Source: Companilactobacillus zhongbaensis
GTDB lineage: Bacteria > Bacillota > Bacilli > Lactobacillales > Lactobacillaceae
Direction: 5' to 3'
Assembly: GCF_003946515.1 (NCBI RefSeq)
Contig: NZ_RHOM01000008.1
Coordinates: forward strand, 57,551-121,550
Length of the DNA: 64,000 bases
Shown here: positions 37,360-46,002 of the stretch, one piece after another
Numbering within the stretch: the first letter of the stretch is position 1
Layout: each line of letters starts with the position of its first letter
Made by a program: the position numbers and the translations under genes
The notes under the pieces: generated by a model
What the model was told of the DNA's origin: nothing
Databases searched by the model: none
Seen by the model: only the letters and a program-made list of their open reading frames with translations

Positions 37360-37615
37360 GCAGTATACCACCATAAAAATAAGTACTGTACCCCCACACC
37401 CAAACGTGGATTTTTCGACTAAATTAGGTTTCGAGGGGTGGAGGGAATTCGCTGTCAGCCATGAAATTTCACTTAGCGGTTTACCGCTTAGTGAAAGACC
37501 CAGCTTTGAAACAAGCGAGCGGGTTGTGCTCGATTGGTTCAAAGTGGCGTCCATGGCGTTCCACAGCGCAATTCCCGGAACCCCTCGAAACCGGCAGTGA
37601 ACCTCAAACCAAAAT
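37360..37615 (-). repeat. Family A structured element, copy 6
   Basis: Stem GGTTTCGAGGGGT (37427-37439) pairs perfectly with ACCCCTCGAAACC (37580-37592). Second stem GGGAATTcGCTGT with ACAGCGcAATTCCC. Inner arm TTTCACTTAGCGGT with ACCGCTTAGTGAAA. Bases 37425-37603 are identical by eye to 43194-43372 in copy 7. It follows the DUF1002 gene terminator, same strand. Confidence 0.88.
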
Positions 37616-37623
37616 CAAAATAC

Positions 37624-37656
37624 AAAAAAACTCTAGATCCAATTAAAGACCTAGAG
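37624..37656 (-). terminator. Terminator after the DUF1002 gene
   Basis: CTCTAG and CTAGAG arms; on the minus strand seven T follow. Confidence 0.75.
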
Positions 37657-37667
37657 CAAATAAAATC

Positions 37668-38621
37668 TTAATTAAACAAACCCTTAAAGAAAGAAACAAT
37701 CCCGTCCCAAATCTTTTGAACAAAATTGCGGTTTTCCTCTGTGTTCAGCTTGTCGAAAATACCTTTAGCCTTGCTAGTAATATCATCGCTAAGCTTTTGA
37801 GCTTGTTGCTTAAAGTTAGAATTATCCAAAGCACCCGAATTCTTGATCTGTACCATCACATTGACCAATTGAGTTTTTTGGTTGTTGTTAATAATATTTT
37901 GTAAATTGTTTTGTTGCAAGTTGTTGTTAACGATATTAGTTATTTCAGTTTTAGAAACATTTGAACCGGCTTTTGCCAAGTCTGACTTCATACCGGCAAC
38001 AGCGTTGTTAAGCTGTTCGTCAGTATAGCCGTCTGTTCCTTTGTTGGCTTGAGTGATACTACTTAAGACACCCATTTCGTTTTGGGCTGCGTTAACTTGG
38101 CTTTGGTTCAATGAACTACCATCTTTTTGATAAGCGGCATAGATACCGGCTAAAGCACCTGAACCGTCGATTGGTGTAGCTGATGTAACGTAGATGTTAG
38201 CGTCGGAAATACCGGCAGTCAAAGCTGCGTTTCGATATTGATCAGCAGTGATCGTTGTAATGTTGTTTTTACCGTTATAGTTAACGATATTAACGTTGAT
38301 ACCAGATCCATTTGAAGTTGGTTCGATCAAAGCAGATGACCAAACGCCAGAGCTGCTAGTAAATGAGCTACCACTTGGATTCAGATACTTGACCAAAGTG
38401 TCGCCGTTGACTGTTAAAGTCGAATAGTTATTGTTGCCACTCAATTGAGAAGATAGGGCGTCGATCGTACCTTGGCGTTGATCAGAAGTTAAAGAAGTTC
38501 CTAACGTCATCACAGGTTCTTTCAAGGTATCATCAGCCTTAGCCACATTGATCGATGAAGCAAAAATCCCAAATGCTACGATTGATGCAATGCTTAATAA
38601 AATTACTCTTAGCTTTTTCAC
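37668..38621 (-). CDS. Secreted DUF1002-family protein (YpuA-like)
   Basis: A 317-residue protein with a Sec signal peptide (MKKLRVILLSIASIVAFGIF, likely cleaved after NVAKA near residue 29). The body matches DUF1002: VMTLGTSLTSDQRQGTIDAL, then VTSATPIDGSGALAGIYAAY, then long Asn/Gln-rich helices (residues 220-260). A final hydrophobic WDGIVSFFKGLFN follows. Role unknown; members are widespread in Gram-positives and extracellular. A potential ribosome site AGGAGGG precedes the ATG. It is divergent from ddl. Confidence 0.9.
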   Translation of the reverse strand: MKKLRVILLSIASIVAFGIFASSINVAKADDTLKEPVMTLGTSLTSDQRQGTIDALSSQLSGNNNYSTLTVNGDTLVKYLNPSGSSFTSSSGVWSSALIEPTSNGSGINVNIVNYNGKNNITTITADQYRNAALTAGISDANIYVTSATPIDGSGALAGIYAAYQKDGSSLNQSQVNAAQNEMGVLSSITQANKGTDGYTDEQLNNAVAGMKSDLAKAGSNVSKTEITNIVNNNLQQNNLQNIINNNQKTQLVNVMVQIKNSGALDNSNFKQQAQKLSDDITSKAKGIFDKLNTEENRNFVQKIWDGIVSFFKGLFN

Positions 38622-38899
38622 AATTAAAGCCCTCCTTAAAACTAATTAAACCAGAAAAATATGAAAAATTCGAGAATATTTCGAAATCACACCATAATCG
38701 TACCACTAAAAAATTATAAAAAAATCATTTATGAATGACTGATGCACAAGCTTTTTTTAAAAAATTATTTTTGCATAACGTTGTCATAATGAGCTTTGTT
38801 GCCGATTTATGTAGAGAAAAAATTTGATTTGTGATATTCTATAGGTTCTAGGAACACGCTTAAATTCGAAAATAGAATAGAAAGAATAGGTGAACACGC

Positions 38900-39958
38900 A
38901 TGAAAATTGTCGTTCTCTCAGGTGGTAGAAGTACCGAAAGAAATGTTTCTTTATCTTCAGGTGTTAAAATTTCAAACGCTTTAAGAAGTAAAGGTTATGC
39001 AGTCGCAAATATCGACTCATTTTTAGGAATCGACATCGAAGAGGATCAAATCGATGCACTATTCCACACAGAACCAGAAGATGAAGCAAAATTGGTCATT
39101 GATGACGAAGTCTTAACTGACGAAAAGATCAATGCACTCAGAACTGACGGCACACGCGGTCTATTAGGAAAGAACGTATTAAAGGTCTGCCAACACGCAG
39201 ATATGGTTTACTTAGGTCTTCACGGTGAAGACGGCGAAAACGGTAAGATGCAAGCTGTCTTAGACGTTTTTGATATTCGCTACACAGGTAGTGGTACATT
39301 AGCTTCAGCTCTTGCCATGGACAAGAAATTCTCTAAAGAAGTTTTCGTTCAAAACAAGATCAAGACAGCTAAGTTTATTTCTACTAAGACTAGCAAGATC
39401 ACTAAAGAAGAGATACCATTTGGTTTCCCAATGGTAGTTAAGCCATCAAACGGTGGATCAAGTGTTGGTACACACATCATCAAAGACGAATCAGAGCTCC
39501 AAGCAATGGTTGCTGATGCTTTGAGATTTGATAAGGAAGCTTTACTAGAAGAATTTATTAAGGGTCGTGAGTTCTCAGTGGCTATCGTTGACGGTCAAGT
39601 ATTACCTGCTGTTGAGATAACTGTTGATACTGGTTGGTATGATTTCCAACATAAGTTTACTGAGAATACAGTGACGCACTTTATTACTCCTCCAGAAAAC
39701 TTGGATGAGGATATTCATTTGGAAATGCAAGAAGTTGCATTGCAGACGTTTGAAGCATTGGGTATGACTAGTTATGGACGTGTCGACTTCTTGGTTCGCG
39801 ACCGTGATATTTATGTTATGGAAGCTAATACATTGCCAGGTATGACACCTCGTTCATTGATGCCTCGTGAAGCTGAAGCTGTTGGCATTAGTTATCCTGA
39901 ATTGTGTGACCGTATTATTAAGAGCAAGATGCAATATTATGATGAATTAGAAGGATAG
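38900..39958 (+). CDS. ddl: D-alanine--D-alanine/D-lactate ligase
   Basis: A 352-residue ATP-grasp ligase of peptidoglycan synthesis. Marks are the N-terminal GGRSTERNVS, VYLGLHGEDGENG, VVKPSNGGSSVG and MEANTLPGMTPRSL. The specificity segment reads YDFQHKF (residues 247-253), with Phe where D-Ala-D-Ala enzymes have Tyr. That KF signature marks ligases of intrinsically vancomycin-resistant lactobacilli that make D-Ala-D-Lac. Its 3' third grows richer in T on approach to family A copy 10. Confidence 0.95.
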   Translation: MKIVVLSGGRSTERNVSLSSGVKISNALRSKGYAVANIDSFLGIDIEEDQIDALFHTEPEDEAKLVIDDEVLTDEKINALRTDGTRGLLGKNVLKVCQHADMVYLGLHGEDGENGKMQAVLDVFDIRYTGSGTLASALAMDKKFSKEVFVQNKIKTAKFISTKTSKITKEEIPFGFPMVVKPSNGGSSVGTHIIKDESELQAMVADALRFDKEALLEEFIKGREFSVAIVDGQVLPAVEITVDTGWYDFQHKFTENTVTHFITPPENLDEDIHLEMQEVALQTFEALGMTSYGRVDFLVRDRDIYVMEANTLPGMTPRSLMPREAEAVGISYPELCDRIIKSKMQYYDELEG

Positions 39959-39970
39959 TTTGTAAGAAGT

Positions 39971-39996
39971 CTCTATTGATATAGAGGCTTTTTTTA
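39971..39996 (+). terminator. Terminator of ddl
   Basis: CTCTAT-TGAT-ATAGAG followed by GCTTTTTTT. Family A copy 10 begins at the next bases. Confidence 0.8.
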
Positions 39997-39997
39997 T

Positions 39998-40585
39998 TGC
40001 CTTGAGGTGAGAGAGCGACGCAGACAGAAGCGTTTTGCTTGGACGTAGCTTTGTTTGTTGGCTGGGATAGAGGTAGTAGTTTGGTTTGGTGGTTCACTGC
40101 CGGCTCCGGGGCCCGGGATACAACAAAGGAACGTAAGTGCTGACGCACTTGCGCAACCGAATTTGGTGGTGGCTACGCCACCGAACAACCAAGGTCGGGA
40201 ACGTAGGGGACACGATTTTGAGCTATCCGAGAAGTTCGCTCGGACATCTCAAAACTCGGTCTTTCACTAGGCAATGAATTGCCAAGTGAAATTTCCCTAC
40301 TGAGGTGTGTATCCCGGGCCCCTCCGCCTAGGGTAGTGCAATCCCCTCTTTGGTTAGTGGGGAAATAGGTGCTTCCTAGGTTTATGCGCAAGATTTGGTC
40401 TGTTTGATTTCCGTGCTGCTTCTCGGTTCGCGGGACTGAAGCTCCGCTCATTTTGTTTCCTGGCGTACCTTTGGGGTGCAATCTTTTCTTTGTTTTTTTG
40501 TTGGAAAAGTTGTTGATTCATTTTTGATCTTTTGCTTTCGCTTCTTGCTCGCGTGCTTGAATCTCGCACTCTTGCCTTTTTCTTG
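39998..40585 (+). repeat. Family A structured element, copy 10 (long GC-rich subtype)
   Basis: Begins TTGAGGTGAGAGAG directly after the ddl terminator. Core stem GGGGCCCGGGATACA (40108-40122) pairs with TGTATCCCGGGCCCC (40308-40322). Inner hairpins: AAGTGCTGACGCACTT, GGTGGTGGCTACGCCACC, TTTTGAG..CCGAG with CTCGG..CTCAAAA, and TTTCACTAGGCAAT with ATTGCCAAGTGAAA. The tail (to about 40,585) repeats that of copy 11, including ATGCGCAAGATTTG, CTTCTCGGTTCGCGGGACT and GAAGCTCCGCTCATTTTG-like segments. Confidence 0.85.
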
Positions 40586-40884
40586 ATTATGTATATTGGG
40601 GTAGTATTTTATTCGTTTGTTCATTCTTGGATTGGTGAGATGGATTTTATTCTATATTTTATTTTGTGTCTATTTTAAATTACGCTTATTTTGACATTTT
40701 TCTCTGCTTAAATTTGTTTTGTTGATGACTAATTTTTTCTTTTTTGTGGGTTTTGTCTATTTTTTCACTTACCCCATGTTATATTGATTCTGTACGGTGT
40801 TTTATGATTGATATTTCAGCGTTTTTAGTGGTTTTGTCTATTGATTTTTTTGTAGAAAAATGCCAATAATTTGATCATCTTTTC
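40586..40884. other. T-rich upstream region of nagA
   Basis: No gene is seen in this 300 bp stretch, which is very T-rich on the plus strand. Confidence 0.5.
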
Positions 40885-40915
40885 TCTGGTATAGACCACT
40901 AAAAACTGCTATACT
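40885..40915 (+). promoter_or_regulatory. NagR/DasR-type box overlapping the nagA promoter
   Basis: CTGGTATAGACCACT (near-palindrome TGGTATAGACCA, 40887-40898) matches the GntR-family NagR/DasR dre box. A -10 TATACT lies at 40910-40915. Amino-sugar phosphates should relieve repression. Confidence 0.75.
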
Positions 40916-40942
40916 ATGACTATAATCATTGGAGGATTGAAT

Positions 40943-42100
40943 ATGACTTATTACATTCATGCTAAGAAGTTCTTTTTACCTAACACTACTGAAAACGGCG
41001 GATATCTTGAAGTTACTGATGACGCTAAATTTGGTCAATTTTTACCTGAGGACCAAAAGCCTGAAGGCAAGATTGTTGATTACTCTGACAAATTTATTGC
41101 CCCTGGTTTAGTAGATACTCATATTCATGGTCTTTGTGGTCATGATGTTATGGATAATGATTTTGATAAGCTTAATGAAATGTCTGAAGGTTTGTTGAAA
41201 GCTGGGGTTACTTCATGGTTGCCTACTACTTTGACTGCTTCTCACGATCAATTGAGAGAAATTTGCTCAATGATCGGTGACAATGCTTCCAAAGCCACTG
41301 GTGCTAAGATCCAAGGTATTCATTTTGAAGGACCTTTCTACACTGAAAAACACAAGGGTGCTCAAAACCCTAAATATATGCGTGACCCTGATGTTGATGA
41401 ATTCAAAGACTGGCAAGAAGCCGCACATGGTATGATCACTAAGATCTCTATTGCTCCTGAAAGAAAAGGTGCTGTTGAGTTTACTTCTGCCGTTGCTTCT
41501 GACAAAGTTGCTGTTGCTTTAGGTCACAGTGATGCTACTTTTGAACAAGCTAAAGCTTGTGTTGAAGCTGGTGCTACTGGATTTACACATACTTATAACG
41601 GAATGAGTGGTTTGAACCACCGTCTTCCTGGTATGGTCGGTGCTGCTCTTTCAATGCACTTAGTTGATGACGAATTGATCTGTGATGGTTACCACGTTAA
41701 CCCATTCGCAGCTCGTGTTGTTATCGAAAAGAAGGGTGCAGAACACGTTGCCTTGATCACTGATTGTATGCGTGCTGGTTTGATGCCAGAAGGTGACTAC
41801 GTTCTTGGTGAATTACCTGTGGTCGTAGAAAACGGAACAGCTCGTCTTAAGGATGAAACACACAACCTTGCAGGTTCAATTTTACTTCTTAAAGACGCTA
41901 TCAAAAATGTTGTTGACTGGAACGTAGCAACTGCTGAACAAGCAGTCGAAATGGCAAGTTATACAGCAGCTAAGAGTTCATGCATTCTTGATAAATGTGG
42001 AATTATCAAAGAAGGTCGCGATGCTGACTTTATCGTCTTAGATGATGATATGACACTTTCAGAAACATATCTTGACGGTGTATCAAGATACCAAGCTTAA
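40943..42100 (+). CDS. nagA: N-acetylglucosamine-6-phosphate deacetylase
   Basis: A 385-residue amidohydrolase. It removes acetate from GlcNAc-6-phosphate, which is also the product of the sialic-acid route encoded further along. Marks are APGLVDTHIHGLCGHDVMD (metal site), IHFEGPFYTEKHKGAQN, ALGHSDATF, GFTHTYNGMSGLNHRLPG and LITDCMRAG. The ATG at 40943 follows GGAGG at 7 bp; the upstream in-frame ATG at 40916 lies in the promoter region. A terminator follows. Confidence 0.96.
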   Translation: MTYYIHAKKFFLPNTTENGGYLEVTDDAKFGQFLPEDQKPEGKIVDYSDKFIAPGLVDTHIHGLCGHDVMDNDFDKLNEMSEGLLKAGVTSWLPTTLTASHDQLREICSMIGDNASKATGAKIQGIHFEGPFYTEKHKGAQNPKYMRDPDVDEFKDWQEAAHGMITKISIAPERKGAVEFTSAVASDKVAVALGHSDATFEQAKACVEAGATGFTHTYNGMSGLNHRLPGMVGAALSMHLVDDELICDGYHVNPFAARVVIEKKGAEHVALITDCMRAGLMPEGDYVLGELPVVVENGTARLKDETHNLAGSILLLKDAIKNVVDWNVATAEQAVEMASYTAAKSSCILDKCGIIKEGRDADFIVLDDDMTLSETYLDGVSRYQA

Positions 42101-42110
42101 TAAATAATCT

Positions 42111-42140
42111 GGGGGCAATTCATCAAGAATTGTCCTTTTT
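42111..42140 (+). terminator. Terminator of nagA
   Basis: CAATTC-ATCAA-GAATTG within a GG/CC-closed stem, then TTTTTG. Confidence 0.75.
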
Positions 42141-42181
42141 GTTCCCCAAAAGTTTTAAAATGTAGTTATTTGGAGGAAATT

Positions 42182-42928
42182 ATGACAAAAAGAATATTTG
42201 CCCACCGCGGTATCCCAACCCTAGCACCAGAAAACACCATGCCAGCATTTCAGGCAGTCAAAGATAATGGTCTAAACTGGATCGAAACCGACTTAAGCAT
42301 CACCAAAGACGAAGACGTCTTCATCATCCACGACGACAAACTAGACCGAACAACTGACCAATCAGGTTCGATCGAAACCCTAGAAACATCGACAGTAAAA
42401 AAAGCCGACGCCGGCTCATGGTACGATAAAAAGTTCCAGGGAGAAAAAATCCCAACATTAAGCCAACTAATCGACTTTTTAAATAAAAACCAAATCAACG
42501 CTAACATCGAACTAAAAGGAGTAGTAGGAGACGACGCCAACTACCTGGCTGACAAACTAGTACTAAAATTTGCCAGAGCCCTAGAAAAATTAGACGAAAA
42601 CATCGACCTAATAATCTCCAGCTTCAGTCCAATAATGCTAGAAAAAATGTACAAACAAAGACCAGACCTAAAATACGCCGTCCTATTCGAATACCAAGCA
42701 ATCCAAGACGACTGGAACCTAACAATGCAAGCCTGTCACGCAAAAATAATCCATCCAGATGATAGAGAATTAACCCAAGAAAAAATCCAAATGATGAAAA
42801 AATACAACTACCAAATCAACGTCTGGACAGTAGACGACAAACAAAGGGCCAAACAACTACTAGACTGGGGAGTAGACGGAATCTTCACCAACAAAGCAGA
42901 CCAAATGAAAGACCTAGCAGAAGATTAG
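42182..42928 (+). CDS. Glycerophosphodiester phosphodiesterase
   Basis: A 248-residue GDPD TIM-barrel enzyme. It hydrolyses glycerophosphodiesters to glycerol-3-phosphate and an alcohol. Marks are FAHRGIPTLAPENTMPAF at the N-terminus, IETDLSITKDEDVFIIHDDKL, NIELKG and INVWTVDDKQRA. It has no signal peptide, so a cytoplasmic UgpQ-like role is likely. The ATG at 42182 follows GGAGG; TTG 42170 would include it. Codon use is strongly A/C-biased, as expected beside the minus-oriented family A copy 7. Confidence 0.92.
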   Translation: MTKRIFAHRGIPTLAPENTMPAFQAVKDNGLNWIETDLSITKDEDVFIIHDDKLDRTTDQSGSIETLETSTVKKADAGSWYDKKFQGEKIPTLSQLIDFLNKNQINANIELKGVVGDDANYLADKLVLKFARALEKLDENIDLIISSFSPIMLEKMYKQRPDLKYAVLFEYQAIQDDWNLTMQACHAKIIHPDDRELTQEKIQMMKKYNYQINVWTVDDKQRAKQLLDWGVDGIFTNKADQMKDLAED

Positions 42929-43149
42929 AAACAAAAAATCAACTTCCATTAGAAAACAGAGAGAATGATTCGGCAGGCCGAAGGCCAAAGAATCAAACCA
43001 CCAGTTGTTTTCACTCCAGATTAGAATCAGCACAAGAAACTGCATTGAACGTACAATTAACCAATTAGTGTTTTAAATGTCAAAATAATGAGTAAAATCA
43101 AAAATAAGCGTACTAATCAGGCTAGAAAACAGTTCAACACCAACAAAAC
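42929..43149. other. Intergenic stretch with family B-like remnant
   Basis: CAGAGAGAATGATTC and the hairpin GATTCGGcaGGCC..GGCCaaaGAATC (about 42957-43000) recall the start of family B. No gene is seen. Confidence 0.4.
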
Positions 43150-43375
43150 AACAAACCTGTACCCCCACCAAAAATAACAGTTTTGCGTAAACCTAGGTTT
43201 CGAGGGGTGGAGGGAATTCGCTGTCAGCCATGAAATTTCACTTAGCGGTTTACCGCTTAGTGAAAGACCCAGCTTTGAAACAAGCGAGCGGGTTGTGCTC
43301 GATTGGTTCAAAGTGGCGTCCATGGCGTTCCACAGCGCAATTCCCGGAACCCCTCGAAACCGGCAGTGAACCACA
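43150..43375 (-). repeat. Family A structured element, copy 7
   Basis: Stem GGTTTCGAGGGGT (43196-43208) pairs with ACCCCTCGAAACC (43349-43361). Its 179 bp core is identical by eye to copy 6, 5.8 kb away, implying recent copying or gene conversion. It lies after a minus-strand terminator at 43388-43420. Confidence 0.88.
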
Positions 43376-43387
43376 ACCAATCCAAAA

Positions 43388-43420
43388 TAAAAAAAGCAGA
43401 AACTGTTTCAGCCAGTTTCT
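43388..43420 (-). terminator. Minus-strand terminator without an obvious gene
   Basis: AGAAACTG-TTTCAGC-CAGTTTCT, with seven T on the minus strand. It closes a transcript coming from the gene-free stretch to its right. Confidence 0.75.
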
Positions 43421-44116
43421 ACTTCTTACAATTCAATACGTTTCATTAGTTTGGTTTCGCATGCGGATCAAACAAAAGATTGAATTAAGTGTAATGTTTT
43501 AGATATTTAGAGGGATTTTGTGTGACAGTTAAGTCACAAAACAGATTTAGTCAAACTGATCAATGAATCATAATTAGCGGAAAATTATGACATTGGTCCC
43601 ATTCGGAAAAGCTCAATACGGTTTTGTATAAGAGATTTTGTTGACACTAAAATGCTGTTTCAAACAGTCATAGTAGCTTCGTAAGCAATCACTAGAATTG
43701 TTTGCAAAAACTTGATGTTCTTGTAATGAGTCGCGCTCTGCAAGTAACATCAAGTACTGCGTCGAAGGAAACTCCAAAAGCAGCTATTTACCTGGTGAAA
43801 TTGCAGTGCCCTACAAACACAGTCCGATTCAGGGAATCGTAACTTCTACGTATCAACTAAGTAGAAGCGGTAAGGAAATTAGAAAGTAAAAAAGCAAACT
43901 TGAAAAAATTAGAAGATGCTTAATTAACTTTCTACCTGCAATTATACATGGAATTGTTAGCTAGTAAACAAAAACGCACAAGCTAATATTTTTTAAAAAA
44001 TCATTTTATTTTTTATATGGTATATACCTTGTGATTTGTTAATAGTGAAAATTGTTTTATTTATAACATTAACGTTATAACTGCTTGCGGTTATAACTGC
44101 TTACATTTTAAATATT
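43421..44116 (-). other. Gene-free 700 bp stretch, possible untranslated transcription unit
   Basis: No frame longer than about 55 codons is convincing on either strand. Hairpins are seen: CTTGATGTT..CTTG with CAAG..AACATCAAG (about 43,719-43,762), CGATTC-AGG-GAATCG, and ACTTCTAC..GTAGAAG. A TATAAT on the minus strand at 43941-43946 and the terminator at 43388-43420 could bound a structured RNA of about 540 nt. A decayed mobile element is an alternative. It does not match tmRNA, 6S or RNase P as far as I can judge. Confidence 0.4.
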
Positions 44117-44153
44117 AAAAAAGCCACTCATATTAGACTCGAGTGGCTTTTTT
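44117..44153. terminator. Bidirectional terminator after the zinc-ribbon membrane gene
   Basis: AAAAAAGCCACTC-ATATTAGACTC-GAGTGGCTTTTTT. Confidence 0.88.
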
Positions 44154-44163
44154 AACGTTATGA

Positions 44164-45522
44164 CTATCCTTTTTGTCTTGGCTTTAATGTATAAGATAAT
44201 AGTAAGGATAGAACTGAAGTTATAATCAATACATAAAAACTTGTACCGATCTGGACTAGACCTGTTACAGTTTGACCTGTAATAAGTGAAGCACTGATCA
44301 AATTAGTTGAGAATAATACGTAGGCAACTACGTAAATTACTGAAGCTAACATTGAGAAAATGCGAATAATTCTAATGCTACCTTTGCTCCGGAAGTTAGC
44401 TGCGATCAAGACGATCACAGGTGAGATGAAGCAAATGAAACGAACGGCCGAAGACAAGTTCATGATCAAAGTAGTATGAACACCGAAGTTGACCGAAACG
44501 TTAGCCGCATTAGCAATCGTTGCTGACAAAGAAACGCCATTGACGAAAGCCCCAGTGATTGAAGCAATGAATGCAACAATCGAAGCAACGATGATCAATT
44601 TTTGTTTCCAATTACGTTGATGACTTTCCTTAGCTTCTTCACGTTGCTCACGCTTAGCCTCCTTCTTACTTTGAGCAGGGCGCTGATCGTAAGTAGGTTG
44701 AGGCTGAGCTTGGTAGTTTTGGTAATTGGGTTGGTTATTTTGTTGGTAATTATTGTTAGGTTGATAGTTATTATTAGGCTGACTTTGACCGTTTTGGTTT
44801 TGACCCGATTCGTCATCCTTTCGATGAGTGATCAACTTATTAAGCTTGATCTCCTTACCGTGAACGATTTGCGAAGTCAGGAACCAAGCAACTAAGAAAA
44901 TAGCCAACAAGATCCATGAATAATTACGTTTGATGAAGAAGAGCAGAACAACTAAAACGACAGCGATGATGTCGACGTAAATGTTGTTCTTCAAAAATTT
45001 GACCATGTTAGTAAAAATACCATCATCGTCTGTTCTTTCTTCTTCTTTAGCCTGTGAGCTGAGCGGCTTATCATCGGGATAAACCGGCAAACCAGTCACA
45101 GGATCCAAATGAACGAGTTGATCCAAGTTCAAATTATCCGGAGCCTTAGGCTGATCATTAAGATGAGCTTGGCGCTCCAATTCGGCTTTTTGAGCAGGGG
45201 CCATATTCATCTTCGGATCAGACTCCATTGGTTCATCTTCAACGGCACGCTTAACATCGTCGCGGAAATTATAAACTCGTGTCCGATCATCCACATCGTC
45301 ATCAGCGTCAGAAGTTGGCTGTGGATGAGATTGAGCCTTATTCAATTTATCTTGTTCATCCAGTTCTTTTTCAATATCAGCCAGTGAACGAACAGAATCA
45401 TCCTCTTTAACAGATTCCGCATTCTTACTAGCAACATTAATATCTTTCTTCAAGGGCAGGCCACAATTATCACAAAAGTTTTGGCCAGGTTTAATATCAT
45501 GCCCACAATTTGGACAAATCAT
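44164..45522 (-). CDS. Zinc-ribbon membrane protein, paralogue 1
   Basis: A 452-residue protein with an N-terminal zinc ribbon (CPNCGHDIKPGQNFCDNCG, residues 3-21), a charged region rich in Asp/Glu, two adjacent hydrophobic segments (about residues 180-220), an Asn/Gln-rich linker (about 235-285), and four C-terminal helices. Start ATG 45522 follows GGAGG; the longer frame is spurious. It shares this plan with the next gene. Function unknown; zinc-ribbon membrane proteins of lactobacilli are often stress or envelope related, which is only an analogy. Confidence 0.7.
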   Translation of the reverse strand: MICPNCGHDIKPGQNFCDNCGLPLKKDINVASKNAESVKEDDSVRSLADIEKELDEQDKLNKAQSHPQPTSDADDDVDDRTRVYNFRDDVKRAVEDEPMESDPKMNMAPAQKAELERQAHLNDQPKAPDNLNLDQLVHLDPVTGLPVYPDDKPLSSQAKEEERTDDDGIFTNMVKFLKNNIYVDIIAVVLVVLLFFIKRNYSWILLAIFLVAWFLTSQIVHGKEIKLNKLITHRKDDESGQNQNGQSQPNNNYQPNNNYQQNNQPNYQNYQAQPQPTYDQRPAQSKKEAKREQREEAKESHQRNWKQKLIIVASIVAFIASITGAFVNGVSLSATIANAANVSVNFGVHTTLIMNLSSAVRFICFISPVIVLIAANFRSKGSIRIIRIFSMLASVIYVVAYVLFSTNLISASLITGQTVTGLVQIGTSFYVLIITSVLSLLLSYTLKPRQKG

Positions 45523-45614
45523 GCACATACCTCCATAAAATCTATACAAACTCAATTATACTAAACAAAAGAATTAATAAAACAGAATACACCTAAAGTT
45601 CACAGAAACGTCAC

Positions 45615-45900
45615 AAAAGCAGAGAGCGCAGAGGCGCGGGTAGCTGCTGAGGATTAACGCGGATGGTCGAACAAGGTGCGGCGAAGCCGTGCCTCGACCA
45701 TCTGTGTTAACCGGAGGCCGCTGTGTGCCGGAACTCGTTTTCACATCCTTGAGGATAAAGATTAAAAGCACTATCAAATTTGCAGCAAGTTTCGCTACCG
45801 AAGATTGATAGCTCTATTTAATCTGAAGCCGTGCCTGCCGACAGTTTCTAAACCGGAGGCCGCTGCGCCTCGGAGCTCGTTTTCAATATAACGGGCAACG
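45615..45900. repeat. Family B structured repeat, copy 2
   Basis: Hairpin GATGGTCGA (45662-45670) pairs with TCGACCATC (45694-45702); in copy 1 the pair is GGTGGTCGA/TCGACCACC, a compensated change. GAGGCGC near 45631 can pair with GCGCCTC near 45865, and CTATCAA pairs with TTGATAG. It lies between the two zinc-ribbon genes, after the terminator of the second. Confidence 0.7.
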
Positions 45901-45956
45901 TTTACCCACAAAGAAAAGTAAGTTTGCTCACAAAAATAACAGATTTGGGAAAAAAC

Positions 45957-45990
45957 ACAAAAAAATAGAGCGCCAAAATTTCAGCACTCT
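45957..45990 (-). terminator. Terminator after zinc-ribbon paralogue 2
   Basis: AGAGcGC and GCaCTCT arms; T-rich run on the minus strand. Confidence 0.6.
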
Positions 45991-46002
45991 AAAGAAAAAT
46001 CT

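Noticed and set aside
43421..44116. tmRNA, 6S RNA or RNase P RNA
   Set aside because: None of the conserved core words of these RNAs could be found on either strand.
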